The notes: generated by a model not told the origin, from the sequence alone. A DNA stretch of 64,000 nucleotides from Hypericum androsaemum (GCA_963995505.1 OZ023181.1:16984221-17048220); one strand, 5' to 3'; counted from the first letter of the stretch, positions 33,623 to 45,469 are shown. Translations and numbers: made by a program.

Positions 33623-34022
33623 GTATTAATGGGGCATGGATTGGGTGGGGACAAGAGTTAGTCCCCATCCATATGGACTAAAAGAAGCAAAGTTAATAGA
33701 AGGGTAATATAGGTAGTTTAGTAATAAATTATTCCACTCTTAATATATTTTTTTATTCAAAAAAACGTGGGAATCATAAAAAATTCAACCAGCCACCTTT
33801 GAGAGACTCTTCATATTCCTTGTTCCCTTGTCAAGACTAAACCAGCCAACAAAATTAAATGAGACACTTCACATTCCAACATCACTTCAAAAATCCTTAA
33901 GTTAATTTTTCAGTATTTTTTTCTCACTAAAATACGAGTTCCATATTTAAAATCTTCGATAAATTTTAAATCTGATTTTTTAAAACTAAAATCCGAGTTA
34001 CATATGTATAAAGTTATTCACA

Positions 34023-34760
34023 TCGAAAACCAATATCACTACATTCGAAAACCAATATCACTACATTCAGAAACCAATATCAGTATATATGCAAACCAAT
34101 ATCACTACATATGAAAATCAATATCGCTACACATGCAAACCAATATCGCTACATTCGAAAAATAATATCCCAACATTTAAAAATCAATATCAATACACTT
34201 GCAAATCTATATCACAACATTAGAAAACCAATATCACAACATTAAAAAACCAATATCACCACACATGCAAACCAATATCCCAATATCTGAAAACTAATAT
34301 CCCAACATGCGAAAACCAATATTCCAACATACGAAAACCAATATTCCAACATACAAAAACCAATATCATTACACATGCAAACCAGTATCATTACATATGA
34401 AAACTACAATCGCTACACATGCAAACCAATATCACTACATACGAAAACTAATATCAATACATCCGAAAACCAATATCCCAACATATGAAAACCAATACCA
34501 ATATCCCAACATCTGAAAACCAATATCCCAACATACGAAAATCAATATTCCAACATACGAAAACCAATATTCCAACATACAAAAACCAATATCATTACAC
34601 ATGCAAACCAGTATCGTTACATATGAAAACTACAATCGCTACACACGCAAACCAATATCACTACATCCGAAAACCAATATCAATACATCCGAAAACCAAT
34701 ATCCCAAAATATGAAAACCAATATCACTACATACAAAAACCAATATCGCAACATACGAAA
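34023..34760. repeat. minisatellite, unit about 21-22 bp
   Basis: More than thirty head-to-tail units with the constant core 'aaaaccaatatc' followed by a variable part such as 'actacatacg', 'ccaacatacg' or 'attacacatgc'. A block of several units is itself duplicated (34290-34480 and 34525-34700). The complement of the same core forms the array at 54965-55590. Confidence 0.93.
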
Positions 34761-34860
34761 AACAACCGAGATCGAACAATATGAAACCAAACTCAGAAAT
34801 CAATAGATCCACTAAAAAAGACAAAAAACAAAAACCCAGAAATTAACTAAAAAATTGAAA

Positions 34861-35270
34861 CAGCGGCCGTTACGCTCCCAGTTGCCGAATCGGGTGGGCT
34901 TGGGCTCGCATGGTCCACCGACCTCACCGGTCTGCTCGTTGACGAAGGCCCCACCGTCGTTCTCCTCTCCCTCATTGCCCCCAGCCTCTTCTCCTTCCTC
35001 TCCTGGCTCGTCTCCTCCTCCGTTTTCCTCCTCATCCGGCTTCCTCCTTGTTTAGGATCTCCCCAGTCGGCTGGGACAACGACGGGGAAGAGGTGGAGAG
35101 TAGCCGGATCAACGGGGTGGAGTCGAGCTGAGCCATCGGCTCCGGCGGGGCACAGGATGAGAGTAGCGCGCGGCCACTCCCTCTTCCAGCGAGCTACCTC
35201 CTCTTTCTCTACATCCAACAAGCTCAGCCGCGGTGGGTTCAAGTCTGTGTACAGGCCGTGAAGATGAGGG
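34861..35270 (-). pseudogene. possible captured gene segment in the TIR element
   Basis: GC-rich, with an open minus-strand frame containing 'LSLLDVEKEEVARWKREWPR' and 'HLFPVVVPADWGDP'. The composition is unlike the surrounding element and like host coding or 5' exon sequence. I do not recognise a family. It could also be simply GC-rich non-coding DNA. Confidence 0.3.
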
Positions 35271-35290
35271 ACCGTGGGGGCATCCCCGCT

Positions 35291-35429
<139 letters not shown>

Positions 35430-35764
35430 TTGAGGGGCTCGAGACAGGGAAGGGAGGGGAAATAGAAATTAGGAGAGTGAATTTTAATGAAAAGGTCAAA
35501 AATACCCTTGTGTGATATTGACCATCAGATCAATTTTTTTAATTAAAAAAATGGATCCAATGGCTCTGGATGAGTCCCCTCCGTATGGACAACTTTTTAG
35601 TAGTCCCTACTCAATCCAAACTCGTATTAATGAAGCAAGCAAACCCACATCCATAAGTGTTTCCTCCATAAAGTCCCAACGTAGCTACGTCCTTTTTGGT
35701 TCCAGACTGCCTGGTTCTCACATCCTAGTTTCATCAGGGTTGTTGAGGCGAAGTGGTAGGTGAC

Positions 35765-36690
35765 TAATGGAATTGAGATTGTATTGGAAGCGTTGAAAAT
35801 TGAGTTAAAGGATTGGAATCAAAAGTATTTGGGTAGATTGTGTGGTTTTTAGCAAGCACTTGATGATGGTTGGAATATGGTGCTGATTTTATTGGAGGAA
35901 AAGTTACCATTGGAGTTGGAGCAAATTTTCCAACATGAAGAACTATCGTAATTGCAGAAGTCCTGGAAAAATGGATTTTCACCACTTTTTCCATACAACT
36001 ACCTTAGTTTGTCGGTGTCTAAACAAGAATGTCGAGTTGAAGGATAGTTCGGGAGTTTGTGTGGTTGATTCCTTTTTATTAGAGGAGCAAGTTAAATCTT
36101 TTTTTCAAGAGCTTTATACTATGGAGTCACGGGCAAAGCAGTTTACGTCTGGGATTATTTCCAATTTTTAGCGATGCAGATAGGGAAGAGATGTGTGACC
36201 TGTGCTTGAGCGTAAGGTCTGCGAAGCCCTTATGTAGACGTCTTCGCTAAAAGGGCCTGGTGTTGACGTGTTTTGGGCTATATTTTATCAATGTTATTGG
36301 CATTTGGTTAAGAAGTCATTATGTTCCTATATTTGACATGCTTTGGCTTCGGTGTCACTGCCCTCAAAAATCAATGAAATATAATTGGTTTTGGTGTCGA
36401 AGGTAGACCATCCAGAGTCAATTCATCAGTTTTGGCCTATTAATTTATGCAATGTGGCTTATAAGTTTCTCATGAAGGTTGTGGTAAATCAGTTGAAATG
36501 AAGCTGCCTAGTTTGGTTTCACCGGTACAAGGGAGCTTTGTTCCTTGTCGGCAAATTTCTGAAAATGTTGTAATTTTTTAGGAGATCCTACATTCTGAGG
36601 TATAAGTAGGTCTGGATGGGGTGGATGGTGGTTAAACTGGATTTGGAGAAGGCATATATCAGGCTACTTGAAATTTAAATGTTGAGTGTG
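35765..36690 (+). pseudogene. inverted LINE 5' segment (pre-RT and RT start)
   Basis: Plus-strand frames read 'ALKIELKDWNQKYLG', 'FFHTTTLVCRCLNKNVELKD', 'SFLLEEQVKSFFQELYTMES', then 'DHPESIHQFWPINLCNVAYK', 'FLVGKFLKML' and 'MVVKLDLEKAYIRL'. These are the consecutive landmarks from the endonuclease-RT linker to RT block 2 of plant LINEs. Several frameshifts and stops are present. The orientation is opposite to the rest of the LINE on its left. Confidence 0.8.
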
Positions 36691-37129
36691 CACGTGGGTT
36701 AGTCCCACTTTCAAAGAAAAAAAGGCTAAATAGTTATAGGTCCCTGATATTTGGATAAATTGAATAATAAGGAGAGCTTAGCATTGATAAGCTCCTCTTA
36801 TTTGCAAAAGCAATTGACAAGTCCCCAAACCCATTTTTCAGTCACTTTTTTGGCATGATATTTTTCGTAGTGACAAAAATATCTCTAAGTCATCTCCCTC
36901 GCGTGTACTTATTGTGCCTTAAGAAAATAAATTGTAAGACCCTAATAAAATAAAGAGACAACATATGGAAGAAGCCAACTAGGAAGAAGGTTTAGGGCAA
37001 TGCTTTTGACTAGGAAGAAGGGGATCAAGTAATTGGCTGACCAAGCTCTTCTGATCAACGTTTAGGGCATTTCACTAAAGGAGGAGATTTGTGTTTCTAA
37101 ATCTTTGATTTGTCTACAAGAGTAATAAC
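36691..37129. other. boundary region, unassigned
   Basis: Contains the outer end of the inverted LINE segment, a possible degenerate target duplication at 36766-36781, and sequence leading into the transposase remnant. Nothing else is recognised. Confidence 0.35.
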
Positions 37130-37779
37130 TAGAATTTTATTTAGAAACTTGAATTGAAATTGGGCAATCTGTTATAGAGCTTGTTGGTTTAAGTTTTGAA
37201 CATGTTATGGAGCCTATTGTTGAACCTGTTATTGAGCATGTTGTTCAACCTGTTATTAAGTATGTTATTGAGGTTGAGGTTGAGGTTGATTTCCATATCA
37301 ATCATGTTGTTGATAAGGCTGGCATTGAATCAATCGCAGAGCAAATTTTTTATGGTCTAAGGGAGGGTACATTTAAATAATCATATGCCAAACTACAAAA
37401 GTATTATTGGTTATTGAATAGGATGAATGAATGCTTTGTAGTAAAGATCCAATCAAGAATAAGGAATAACTTAGATTCCCCATTTAGAGAGTATTTGTCT
37501 GCCTACATGTCATGAAGGAGGGTTTCATCACAGGGTGCATGTCATTTTTGGAGTTAGATGGGTGCCAGCTAAAAGGACCTTATTGTGCCCTTCTCTTAGC
37601 AGTTGTTGCCCTTAATGCAAATAGCGGGTTATTCCCAAATGCATTGGTTTTCGTTGGCAAAGACAGCTGAAAATAAGTAGTGGTTTCTAGATCTATTTTT
37701 AGATACCATAGCAAGAGATGCAAGGTGCATGATAGTGTAAATAATGACAGATGGACAAAAGATGAGATTTAGTGTCTTT
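37130..37779 (+). pseudogene. Mutator (MuDR-type) transposase remnant
   Basis: After an imperfect repeat region (37196-37330, recurring 'cctgttattgagcatgttgt' words) there are broken frames resembling the MULE transposase. 'NRMNECFVVKIQSRIRNN' is N-terminal-like. 'FLELDGCQLKGPYCALLLAV' (about 37548-37605) matches the LDGCHLKGPYGG block with the first catalytic Asp, followed by 'NANSGLFPNALVFV'. 'IMTDGQK' (about 37741-37760) matches the second catalytic region. Stops and frameshifts are numerous. The remnant ends exactly where the copia LTR begins at 37780. It is the only MULE transposase in the window and could represent the autonomous partner type of the TIR elements, but it is dead. Confidence 0.7.
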
Positions 37780-38954
37780 TGTTGGGTATGGAGCCTGAGC
37801 ACGAGTGAAGTGCTCGGGTGGCTCGAGTGAAGAGCCGTGAGGATGGTCCAAGAGTTGATCGATTGGATTCGGAGTCCGGAGACGCTCGGAGAATCAATCG
37901 AGTCAAGAGTCGAGTGAAGACATTGAGGACATCCGAGAATCACGTGGCTCGAGTAAAGAGCACGAGGAGTTGAGTGGCTCAAGTGAAGAGCCTCGGGAGT
38001 TGATCGATGTGATTCGGCACTCGAAGACGATCGCGTGGAATCAATCGGATCGAGAAACGGAGTCCGTATGCGAAAATGGCGACGAAATGAAGAAGCGAAG
38101 TTTTGGGCTGCCAACCCGGCGGCCGCCGGGAAAGGTGGCGGCCGCCGGCCCCCCGAAACTACTCTCGTTTCTGGCGGACGCTAGGTGACCCGGCGGCCGC
38201 CGGGCTCACGCGTTTTGGGCATTTTTACGGATAAAAATGCCCCTCCCGACTCCAAATAGTCCCCTAGGTTTGTGGGACTATAAATACCCCTCCATGGCCT
38301 CCAAGAAGGGCTGGCAAAGGCTGGCAAAGGCTGGCAAGAGTTGCCCACTTCTCCAAAGAGCAAAGAGAGAGGAGGCAAAGAGGAGGTACTCTCCAAGAGG
38401 AGGAGAGTGGCCATGTGCCCCCAAGTTGCCCAACCCAAGTGATGGGTTACCCTCCAAGTGAAGGAGGAGGAGGAGAAGGAGAAGAAGACCCAAGTTATGG
38501 GTTGCCTCCGAATGAAGGAGGTGGGTAAAGCCCAAGTCGAGGGCCTTACCGAGAGAGGGTTTAGCCACTCCGAGTGAAGGAGGTGGTGCTCTCCGAGAGA
38601 AGGAGAGTTGGCCCGAAGAGTGGGTGGAGCCCTAGCCAAGGGTGAACCCAAGTGAGTGAGCTCCCAAGAGTGTGGGTAGCCATGGCGAGAAGAGGAGGAG
38701 AGTGAGCCCAGCGTAGGCATCCATTATTGTAAGAGCGAGTGAAGCTCAAACTGTAAGTAGTGAAATCTCTCCTGGCTTGGACGCCCCCAGAGGTAGATCA
38801 TTGAGGATCGAACCGGGTGAACAAATTTTTGTGTCCCTCCTTGTGCTTTCTTTGTACTTTGTGCGTTGTGCTTCTCGTGGTTATCGTGGTTTGCTCGTAT
38901 GAATTTCCGCTTGCGTTGATTGGGTCCACGGGGATGTGGGTTATTTTCCCAACA
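37780..38954 (+). repeat. copia-type 5' LTR, 1175 bp
   Basis: Starts 'tgttggg' and ends 'cccaaca', so the termini are short inverted repeats in the TG...CA format. It is followed two bases later by a perfect initiator-Met primer-binding site. The LTR is GC-rich in its middle with 'gagtgaag.gagg' internal repeats. Its last 185 bases resemble 6784-6960. The other LTR is absent, so the element is 3'-truncated. Confidence 0.9.
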
Positions 38955-38956
38955 AC

Positions 38957-38969
38957 TGGTATCAGAGCC
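38957..38969 (+). other. primer-binding site (initiator Met tRNA)
   Basis: 'tggtatcagagcc' exactly matches the primer-binding site used by many plant copia elements, two bases after the LTR end. Confidence 0.92.
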
Positions 38970-38999
38970 CGGGTTAGGGCGTGGTGAGAGCAACCATGA

Positions 39000-39187
39000 T
39001 GGGTGAAGTGAGTCACCCGTAGAGAAGTTTCGATGATATGAAGAAAGAGGAGTGGATGCTCCTAGATCGAAAAGTGATGAGCGTGGTGTGCTTGTCATTG
39101 TCTAGGAGTGTGATGACCAAGGAGGGTGCTTTGTATGTGACGAGGAACGCCCATGACAGCATTGGCCTTGAGAGTATTAAAACCTAA
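39000..39187 (+). pseudogene. copia gag N-terminal fragment
   Basis: A frame from about 39036 reads 'KKEEWMLLDRKVMSVVCLSL' and '...MTKEGALYVTRNAHDSIG', similar to the 'W..LDRKALS.IRL.L' start of copia gag proteins. It stops at 39187, where recognisable element sequence also ends. Confidence 0.65.
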
Positions 39188-39603
39188 TGTATCCTCGGAC
39201 TGAAGTGATCAAAGGTGGGTAAGATTGTGGATATAAAGCTTACATTGGCTTACATATAATATTTCAAAGAAAAGGCTCAAGCTCAACAGGTTTAAACAAA
39301 GGATAGAAAGGGTTTTAGGCTCTAAAGCTCTAGGCTCAATATCAAAGATGGCCCCCGTCCTCCCACTTACATCCACATCACCAAAGCGGTACCAAGTGAT
39401 GGCATAAAACCCGATGATAATACAATGTAGGCATCTCATGCTATGCGAAGACAGTTGTCTCCTCCTTCAGCTCTAAATATCTCACGAGGTCACTCATTAA
39501 TACAAGGACGTCTTTATTAATCAATTTATCCAAACATAGAGATCTGTGGCTATTTTTCCTAAAAAATACTTGTTAAATTGAGTAGTTTAGATTCAGAGTT
39601 CAA
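39188..39603. other. intergenic, nothing recognised
   Basis: No domain, repeat end or RNA gene seen between the truncated copia element and the next TIR element. Confidence 0.4.
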
Positions 39604-40129
39604 GTACAATTTAGTAACTTGTGGTATCGCAGTTTTCGTGATAACACTATATGGTTTAAAAACTATCAATCGAGTTTAAATTTTTTGAAATTTTATCAAG
39701 CTACGGTCCAGCTCAGGCCCTGACGACTTCCGAACCTAGCTGGACGGCCACGTTATCAAAAGGACCTCATTTCAGTTTAACGTAGCTTGTTGAATAGGCG
39801 AGTAAATGGATGAGCTGTCTTGAAGGTAAATTTCAAAATAATCCCAAATTTATTTATTTATTTCGAAATCCCACTTCTCCCTCCTCCCCATCTTCTTCCT
39901 CCTTCTACCTCTCACCTAGGTCACCTCCAACCAAGTCCATGGCTAAACATTCTTCCACTTTCCAGGAATTAAACACAACCCTCAAAATCAAGTCAAACTC
40001 AAAACCAAAAGCAACCTTCTTTCTATTGGCTTTGAGAAAGAACGATAATTTTGAACGAAACCCCAAGGGGAAAATAAATCAGCATAGGGGCAACTAGGGA
40101 GAGCCAGGTGGCCAAGTTCTTCACTAAAC

Positions 40130-40408
40130 ATAGAGAAAAAAATAGACTAAAAAATTAATGGAAATAATAGGCAGAAATCAGATGAACATAGAGAGCTTCT
40201 TATAAATTTTTAGCCGAATCCCGAATCTTCTTCATGGAAGATATCCTTTGCAACGACCAACACTCGTCATGCACGGCCTACCTCGCCTAAAAACCACATC
40301 CCTTTAATTAAGACACCACGTTTCACACAAATAAAAAATCAGACCCTCTCCTCCAGACACCACTTAGCCTCCCTCAACGGCCGCCGCACAGTGGATTTTG
40401 CTATAGTG
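40130..40408. repeat. direct duplication, left copy
   Basis: Nearly identical to 41437-41718, sharing 'ggaaataataggcagaaatc', 'gagagcttcttataaatttt' and 'cggccgccgcacagtggatt'. The match ends at 'atagtg', directly at the MULE boundary. Confidence 0.9.
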
Positions 40409-41436
40409 AATTACTCTCAAGTCCCTCAATTTTGCTTAAATATACTCAAAATTCCCCCTGTTTGCAAAATACAAGCCGACGTCCTTCGTATTTAATTTTA
40501 TTATACTTTCGGGTCCCTCTATGAGTTTTTTTTCTATTTTTGTCATTGAAATGATAAAAATACTCTTAAAACAAAAAACAAAAAATTTGCTGAAATCATC
40601 TCTCCTTCTACCCATCACCAGTAATTTTTTTCCCCACCTAACCCCTCACGAACCTTTAAAAAAAATTGACGGCGGTAAGCTCCTCCAACATCAATGTCGA
40701 AGCAATGTCTGAGTTCTCTTCCACCTTCCACTGAACACCAAGTTGGTTTTCCAAGTTTTTATCGGTCAAGTTTGATCACCCTCCACCAGTGCTCCGCCTC
40801 CTTGGAGATGTAAACCAGCTCTGCCTTGAACCACTTCCACTCTTCCCTCGTCCACCACCCTAGCAAAACCCTCCCTCAGCGTGGAGGTGCTTAGCCTCGT
40901 AACCAGACCATGCCAGCGCTCTGCCGAAAAGCTTGAACAGGGGCAACTCGGTGGCGCGTTCAGGTCGAGGGCGACCAGAGAAGCTGCCCCATCGCGTACG
41001 GAGGAGGCTGGAGCTCAGGGGGAATCCGGAGAGCGGGTTTGTTTGATGGAGAAGATGCGTCCCAGACAGCACCGCCCCGAAGAAGCTGCCCTGACCTCTC
41101 CGCCACCACCTTCTTCTCCGATAAAAGGTCTCTTGTGATTTTGGATCTGGATTGTTTGATGGAGTGATTCGAATTGACGGAGTGCATCTACGACAGGAAT
41201 TTTTTTTATTGAATTGGTTAGGAGGAAGAAGAAGCGATGATGTCAGTAATTTTTTATTTTTTGTTCTAATGGTATTTTGGTCATTGAAAAAAATGAAAAA
41301 AAAGAGCTGCTAACGTGCGCTAGGGACCCGAAAGTATAATAAATCAAACAAGAGGGACGTCGGCGTGTATTTTGCAAACATTGAGGACTGTTGAGTATAT
41401 TTAAGCAAACTCCAGAGATTTGAGAGTAATTTCTCC
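40409..41436. mobile_element. MULE (family A copy) between duplicated flanks
   Basis: Left part 'aattactctcaagtccctca' with 'gacgtccttcgtatttaatt' and 'ctttcgggtccctc' is matched in inverse by 'gggacccgaaagtataataa', 'gagggacgtcgg' and 'tttgagagtaatttctcc' at the right. The terminal wording is that of the MULEs at 16201, 31642 and 56359, but more diverged. No 9-bp duplication was found and the left terminus lacks the first few bases. The interior (40670-41140) is GC-rich with short open frames on both strands, possibly captured sequence; no family recognised. Confidence 0.78.
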
Positions 41437-41718
41437 AAAATAATAGAAGAAAAAAAATAATGGAAATAATAGGCAGAAATCAGATGAACATAGAGAGCTT
41501 CTTATAAATTTTTAGCCGAATCCCCAATCTTCTTCACGGAAGGTGTCCTTTGCAACGGCCAACACTCGTCGTGCACGGCCTACCTCGCCTACATACCACA
41601 TCACCTTAATCAAGACACCACATTTCACACAAAACAAAAAATCAGACCCTCTCCTCCTGACACCACCTCCACCTAGCCTCCCTCAACGGCCGCCGCACAG
41701 TGGATTCTGCCATAGTGG
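41437..41718. repeat. direct duplication, right copy
   Basis: See 40130-40408. This copy continues past the duplicated end into an open frame (41700-41891, beginning 'MDSAIVVRPDDVITPSPTPR') that looks like a first exon, whereas the left copy is cut there by the MULE. Confidence 0.88.
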
Positions 41719-42232
41719 TCCGACCCGACGATGTCATCACCCCGTCGCCAACCCCTCGCCCACTAGTTGAAAGCCCCAGTGCCGGTGTCTTTCGCAGCCT
41801 CCTGATCTACGACTCCCTGGCAAATGAGAAGGGAGAGGGAAGCCGAGATTCTGGGGAGAAGGAGGGAGATGGCATGGAGGAAGGAGCTTAGGGAGGAAGG
41901 TTGGGGATTGGTTGATATTAAATTCACTGTGTACGATTGTAGGAAGGAGGAAGGTTGGAGAAGATTGTTTTCAGTGTGTACGGTTGGGTTTTTCTATATT
42001 AAATTGAGTTTTTAGAGATTATTTTGAAATTTTCCTATTAAGCACCCCAATGTCAAGTGAGAAAAAAAACATTGTTTTGATGATGTGGCTGTCCAGCTAG
42101 GTTTGGAAGTAGTCTGGGTCTGAGTTGGATCGTAGCTTGATAAAATTTCAAAAATTTTGGACTTGATCTATGGTTTTTAAACTACATGGTCCTATCGCGG
42201 AAACTACGATACTACAAAGTACTACACTGTAC

Positions 42233-43301
42233 TTTTCCCAAAGTTTTTACCAAATTTTGATCAAAACTCGTATTTTTTTGTGTTCAGTCAAAATTCTTGT
42301 TAAGTACAAAAAAGGATAGAATTTAATCAAAAATTTATGTTAAGTTCAAAAAAAATCTATCAATTTAAGTGTTTGCAATTGATGCATTCAAAGATTTGAC
42401 GGAGATTTAAAGTTCAAACTCTGACATAAACATATTGTTAATGTAATTTACCTTTAAAAAAAAGTGTTTGCAATTGATGCAAGTACTTTGGATTAACATC
42501 CCATATATATTAAATCAGACAACGGTGATACAAAGCTGTCTCCAACTAGAATTCCAACCGGCCAAAAATGCTGAAATGGTCTCCAAATCAATCGTGTTCT
42601 ATTCAAATATTTTATTTTTGAAAGGGAATATATTATATTTTCTCAAAAGCGAACTCGCTTTGACCGTTATAATTAAACAGAAATTAGCGAATAGATGTTA
42701 TGGCACAATCCAGGTTGTATCCCATTCCATCATCTTTCCTCCTCTGGCACATATTACTGGATAAGACAACCAAAATTTAGATCAACTTGAGAAAAAATAA
42801 ATTAAACCTGAATTAAACTTTTTTTTAGAAACAAACCTGAATTAATCAGGTATTTTTCAAGTCACTGGTACAGACGAAGATTAAAAAGAGAGCGAAAATA
42901 ACAAAAATCGGACAGTTAGGAAATGAAAATCCAAAGGCGACGTCATTTTTTTTTTCTTTTACACTTTTTTGTCATTTTCACCACGAGTTTCCATGGTTTT
43001 ACATTTTCTTTTTCACTATTCCAACTGCATTCCTTCACTCCCCCTGATAAAGAAATCAGGTAAAAGCTTCTTTTTTTTAACTCCCTTCCATCTATCTCCC
43101 TCTCCCTCTCCCTCTCCCTCATTTCCACCATTTTTAACCTCTGTACAATACTCTCAACCAAACGCCAAAATTATTCCCTATCCAAAGAAGAGAGAGAAAC
43201 GACAAAAACCCACCCCCATAACCGTCGTCCCGCCCGCTCTCTCTAAACTGTTCCAACGCGTTGACCAACTCGTTGACCAAGAACCCATTCCTAAAAACTC
43301 C
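42233..43301. other. MYB 3' UTR and intergenic DNA
   Basis: AT-rich up to about 42970. The stretch 43080-43130 is a (CCCTCT)n-type microsatellite within the probable 3' UTR of the MYB gene (minus strand). The part 43175-43301 is the UTR section also found in the Pack-MULE. Confidence 0.5.
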
Positions 43302-44087
43302 CTACTCCATCCTACCGAACCCTACCCGGCTCAACCCCATCACGTTCCTAAACACCTCGCCTCCGGCGGCCTGGAAGCACATCCCACCGCCGGATCCTCC
43401 GCCGCCGGCGCCGCCCCTCTGCTCCATCATGTAGTTCCGCACCTCCATCCTTATCATCTCCTGCACCACCGCCATGAAGTCCGAGCTCATCCCCGCCGGA
43501 CCGCCCTCCATCGCCGACACCGGAACCTGGACGGCCGGCGGATGAGGCGGCTCCGGCATCCGCTCATCGTTCCCGGGAAGGGACAGGGTAAGCGAAGTCT
43601 CCGGTCCGTTGCATCCCGCGTCCTCGTCGTCGCTTGAAACCGCCACGGTAACCGCCACGGGGAGGGGCATGAAGAGGCGGTTGGGGGAGCCACTGACATC
43701 AGATCCGGAGGGACTACTGGCCCCAGCGGAGGCGGAGCGTTTCAACGGGGGTACGGCGAGGTCGTCGGAACACTTGCGCTTGAGGGTGGAGTTCCAGTGG
43801 TTCTTGATGGCGTTGTCGGTCCGGCCATTGAGGAGGCGGGCGATGGTGGCCCACTTGTTACCGAACCGGCCGTGGGCCCGGAGAATAGTGTCGTCCTCCT
43901 CCGGAGTGAAAGCCCTGTGCTCCACCCCGGGGGACAGCTGGTTGCACCACCGGAGCCGGCACGACTTCCCGGACCGCCCCGGCACCGACTTGCTTATCAC
44001 CGACCAGTTCCGGGCCCCGTGCCTCTCCACGAGCCTCCTCAGCGCCTCGTCCTCCTCCGGGCTCCACGGCCCCTTTATCCTATCCAT
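43302..44087 (-). CDS. MYB73: R2R3-MYB transcription factor, subgroup 22 (MYB44/70/73/77 type)
   Basis: An intronless gene of 261 residues, as usual for this subgroup. R2 (about 5-53) has W8, W28 and W47; R3 (about 57-104) has F60 in place of the first Trp, W79 and W98, and ends '[13 protein letters not shown]'. Then come '[10 protein letters not shown]' (126-135, subgroup 22 motif) and 'TSLTLSLPG' (164-172), an EAR-type LxLxL repression motif, before a Gly-rich C-terminus. Known role: nuclear regulators of auxin, ABA, salt and defence responses, binding AACnG-type sites, with PYL and JAZ interactions reported for members. The start codon sits directly before the R2 'IKGPW' and is preceded on the minus strand by a TATA box at 44186-44193. 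HMA1 is the neighbouring host gene, as for Arabidopsis MYB73. A partial copy occurs in the Pack-MULE at 32085-32540. Confidence 0.95.
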   Translation of the reverse strand: MDRIKGPWSPEEDEALRRLVERHGARNWSVISKSVPGRSGKSCRLRWCNQLSPGVEHRAFTPEEDDTILRAHGRFGNKWATIARLLNGRTDNAIKNHWNSTLKRKCSDDLAVPPLKRSASAGASSPSGSDVSGSPNRLFMPLPVAVTVAVSSDDEDAGCNGPETSLTLSLPGNDERMPEPPHPPAVQVPVSAMEGGPAGMSSDFMAVVQEMIRMEVRNYMMEQRGGAGGGGSGGGMCFQAAGGEVFRNVMGLSRVGFGRME

Positions 44088-44185
44088 TCTCTTTGTTTTA
44101 GTTTTAGGGTTACGAATTCCGTTTCGGTGTTTTGGGAATTGGAAATCGGTTTCGGTTGGTTGGGGAGGGCGAGGAAGGGGAGGGG

Positions 44186-44193
44186 TTTATATA
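44186..44193 (-). promoter_or_regulatory. TATA box of the MYB gene
   Basis: Minus-strand TATATAAA about 100 bp upstream of the start codon, within 'cactatataaacc'. This predicts a short 5' UTR of about 65-75 bases. Confidence 0.7.
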
Positions 44194-44299
44194 GTGGGGC
44201 GAGGGTGGGGGGGTGGGTGACCGGGTGAGCCGGTAAAGGGTAATTAGTTGGAGGGATAGTTCGAGGCAAGCGGTTGGAGTTGGGATACAGCTGGCTAAC

Positions 44300-45305
44300 G
44301 GACACGCGTCACTTCCATGTAGGGCTGATTTACACAAGTCGCACTCTCGCTGCCTCTTTATTGTTTTGCTCCAAAATCTCGTTCGCTATCATATTCTGTT
44401 TCGCCTTTACTTTTCCCGTAACTATTGTGTATCCCGATATTTAACTTATCAATTAATTTACATTTAAACATGTTCTTATATAATAATGAAATGCTATTAA
44501 CTAAATTTACCACCATTCCAAATTAAATAAATAGTTAGTAATCAGGTGACCGCGTTAAATACGTATTGACATAATTATCTTACCAAACTCGAATCTATAT
44601 TAATCAATATTTTCTATCTATTCAAATTCGAAATAGGAGTTTATTTTGTCTTCCTTCTTCCGAGGAGCCGTAGAACGTTGATAGCGATATTGGATGGATA
44701 GGCTCATGCTCATTGCTTATTGGGAGCGTCTGGTACAGTGTGCCTAGAATTGGGCGAAATCATTACCTTGTTTAGGCCATCATTCATTCCGGAGCGTCAT
44801 CTCGATCCATCACCCAATAGTTTAAGATTGAGTAAGTAAGAACAACATAAAAATCGTCTTCACAGAGAGAATTTCGGTTAGACCATCAGATTTTTTTTTA
44901 AATCGTATTTACAAATCTGACAATCATTAAAAATCGTATCTATAAGTATAATAACTTGATCCATTTTAATTGGGACAACTATTTCCGCTTAATCCGAACC
45001 CCACCCAATTACTATACTTCTTTTCCTTTTTACAGGACCCTTATTCTCTACTTGCCTACGAAGTAAGAAGAACATGGTGCAGTCTGATTTTGGATCTTTA
45101 ATTTAGTGGATCCAATAGTCATTATTTCATTTACCAACAAACGCTCTACAGTTTGATTAATATGGTTGTCTAAATTAAATTATCGAGTTTAATTTATTAG
45201 AATGAAGTTGTGTAAACTACTAGATATTTGATTTATTGGATCGACTAATCAAATATAATTACTAACTTTCTTGCCAAGGAAAAGAAAACGAGAGTAGTAA
45301 TGTTA
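44300..45305. other. MYB upstream region, AT-rich
   Basis: No further gene or mobile-element end was recognised. It contains the distal promoter of the MYB gene. Confidence 0.4.
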
Positions 45306-45469
45306 CATCGCTCACTGAGACTCCACCACTAGCTAAATCGTATTTGGCTAGCTAAATAGTAGTTAAAAACTAGCCTCTCGCTAACCAACAAATCGGGTAG
45401 TTAAGAGGGGCGTCCTCCGGCAATAGGCCAGAACAATGCTCATATCACCTAACTCTAGCCTCCAACTAG
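45306..45469. repeat. LINE 3'-region fragment
   Basis: The words 'aaatcgggtagtt' and 'gagagg..cgtcct', plus 'gcaataggcc', match the LINE remnant at 8340-8470. It is cut by the hAT MITE and appears to resume for a few bases after 46140. Confidence 0.6.

Larger units (their letters stand above)
39604..42232. mobile_element. long-TIR element (family C) hosting a MULE
   Basis: 39604-39845 and 42010-42232 are inverted copies of each other over more than 200 bp. Shared words include 'gaaattttatcaagctacg', 'aacctagctgga' and 'atttcaaaataatc', read in complement on the right. The outermost shared base pairs are gtac (39604) and gtac (42232). No clear target duplication was found, so the limits are approximate. 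The interior holds a Ser/Pro-rich open frame (39810-40097), two direct copies of a roughly 270-bp segment, and a family A MULE between them. Confidence 0.75.

Noticed and set aside
34023..34760. Regularly spaced repeats reminiscent of a CRISPR array
   Set aside because: Units are 21-22 bp head-to-tail with drifting sequence, no unique spacers, no cas genes, in a plant transposon.
36766..36781. Confirmed target-site duplication for the twin-primed LINE
   Set aside because: Similarity to 29901-29915 needs a mismatch and an indel, so it is kept only as a candidate.
43609..44228. Two long plus-strand open frames opposite the MYB gene
   Set aside because: Antisense shadows of a GC-rich coding sequence; the minus-strand frame encodes a full R2R3-MYB domain.
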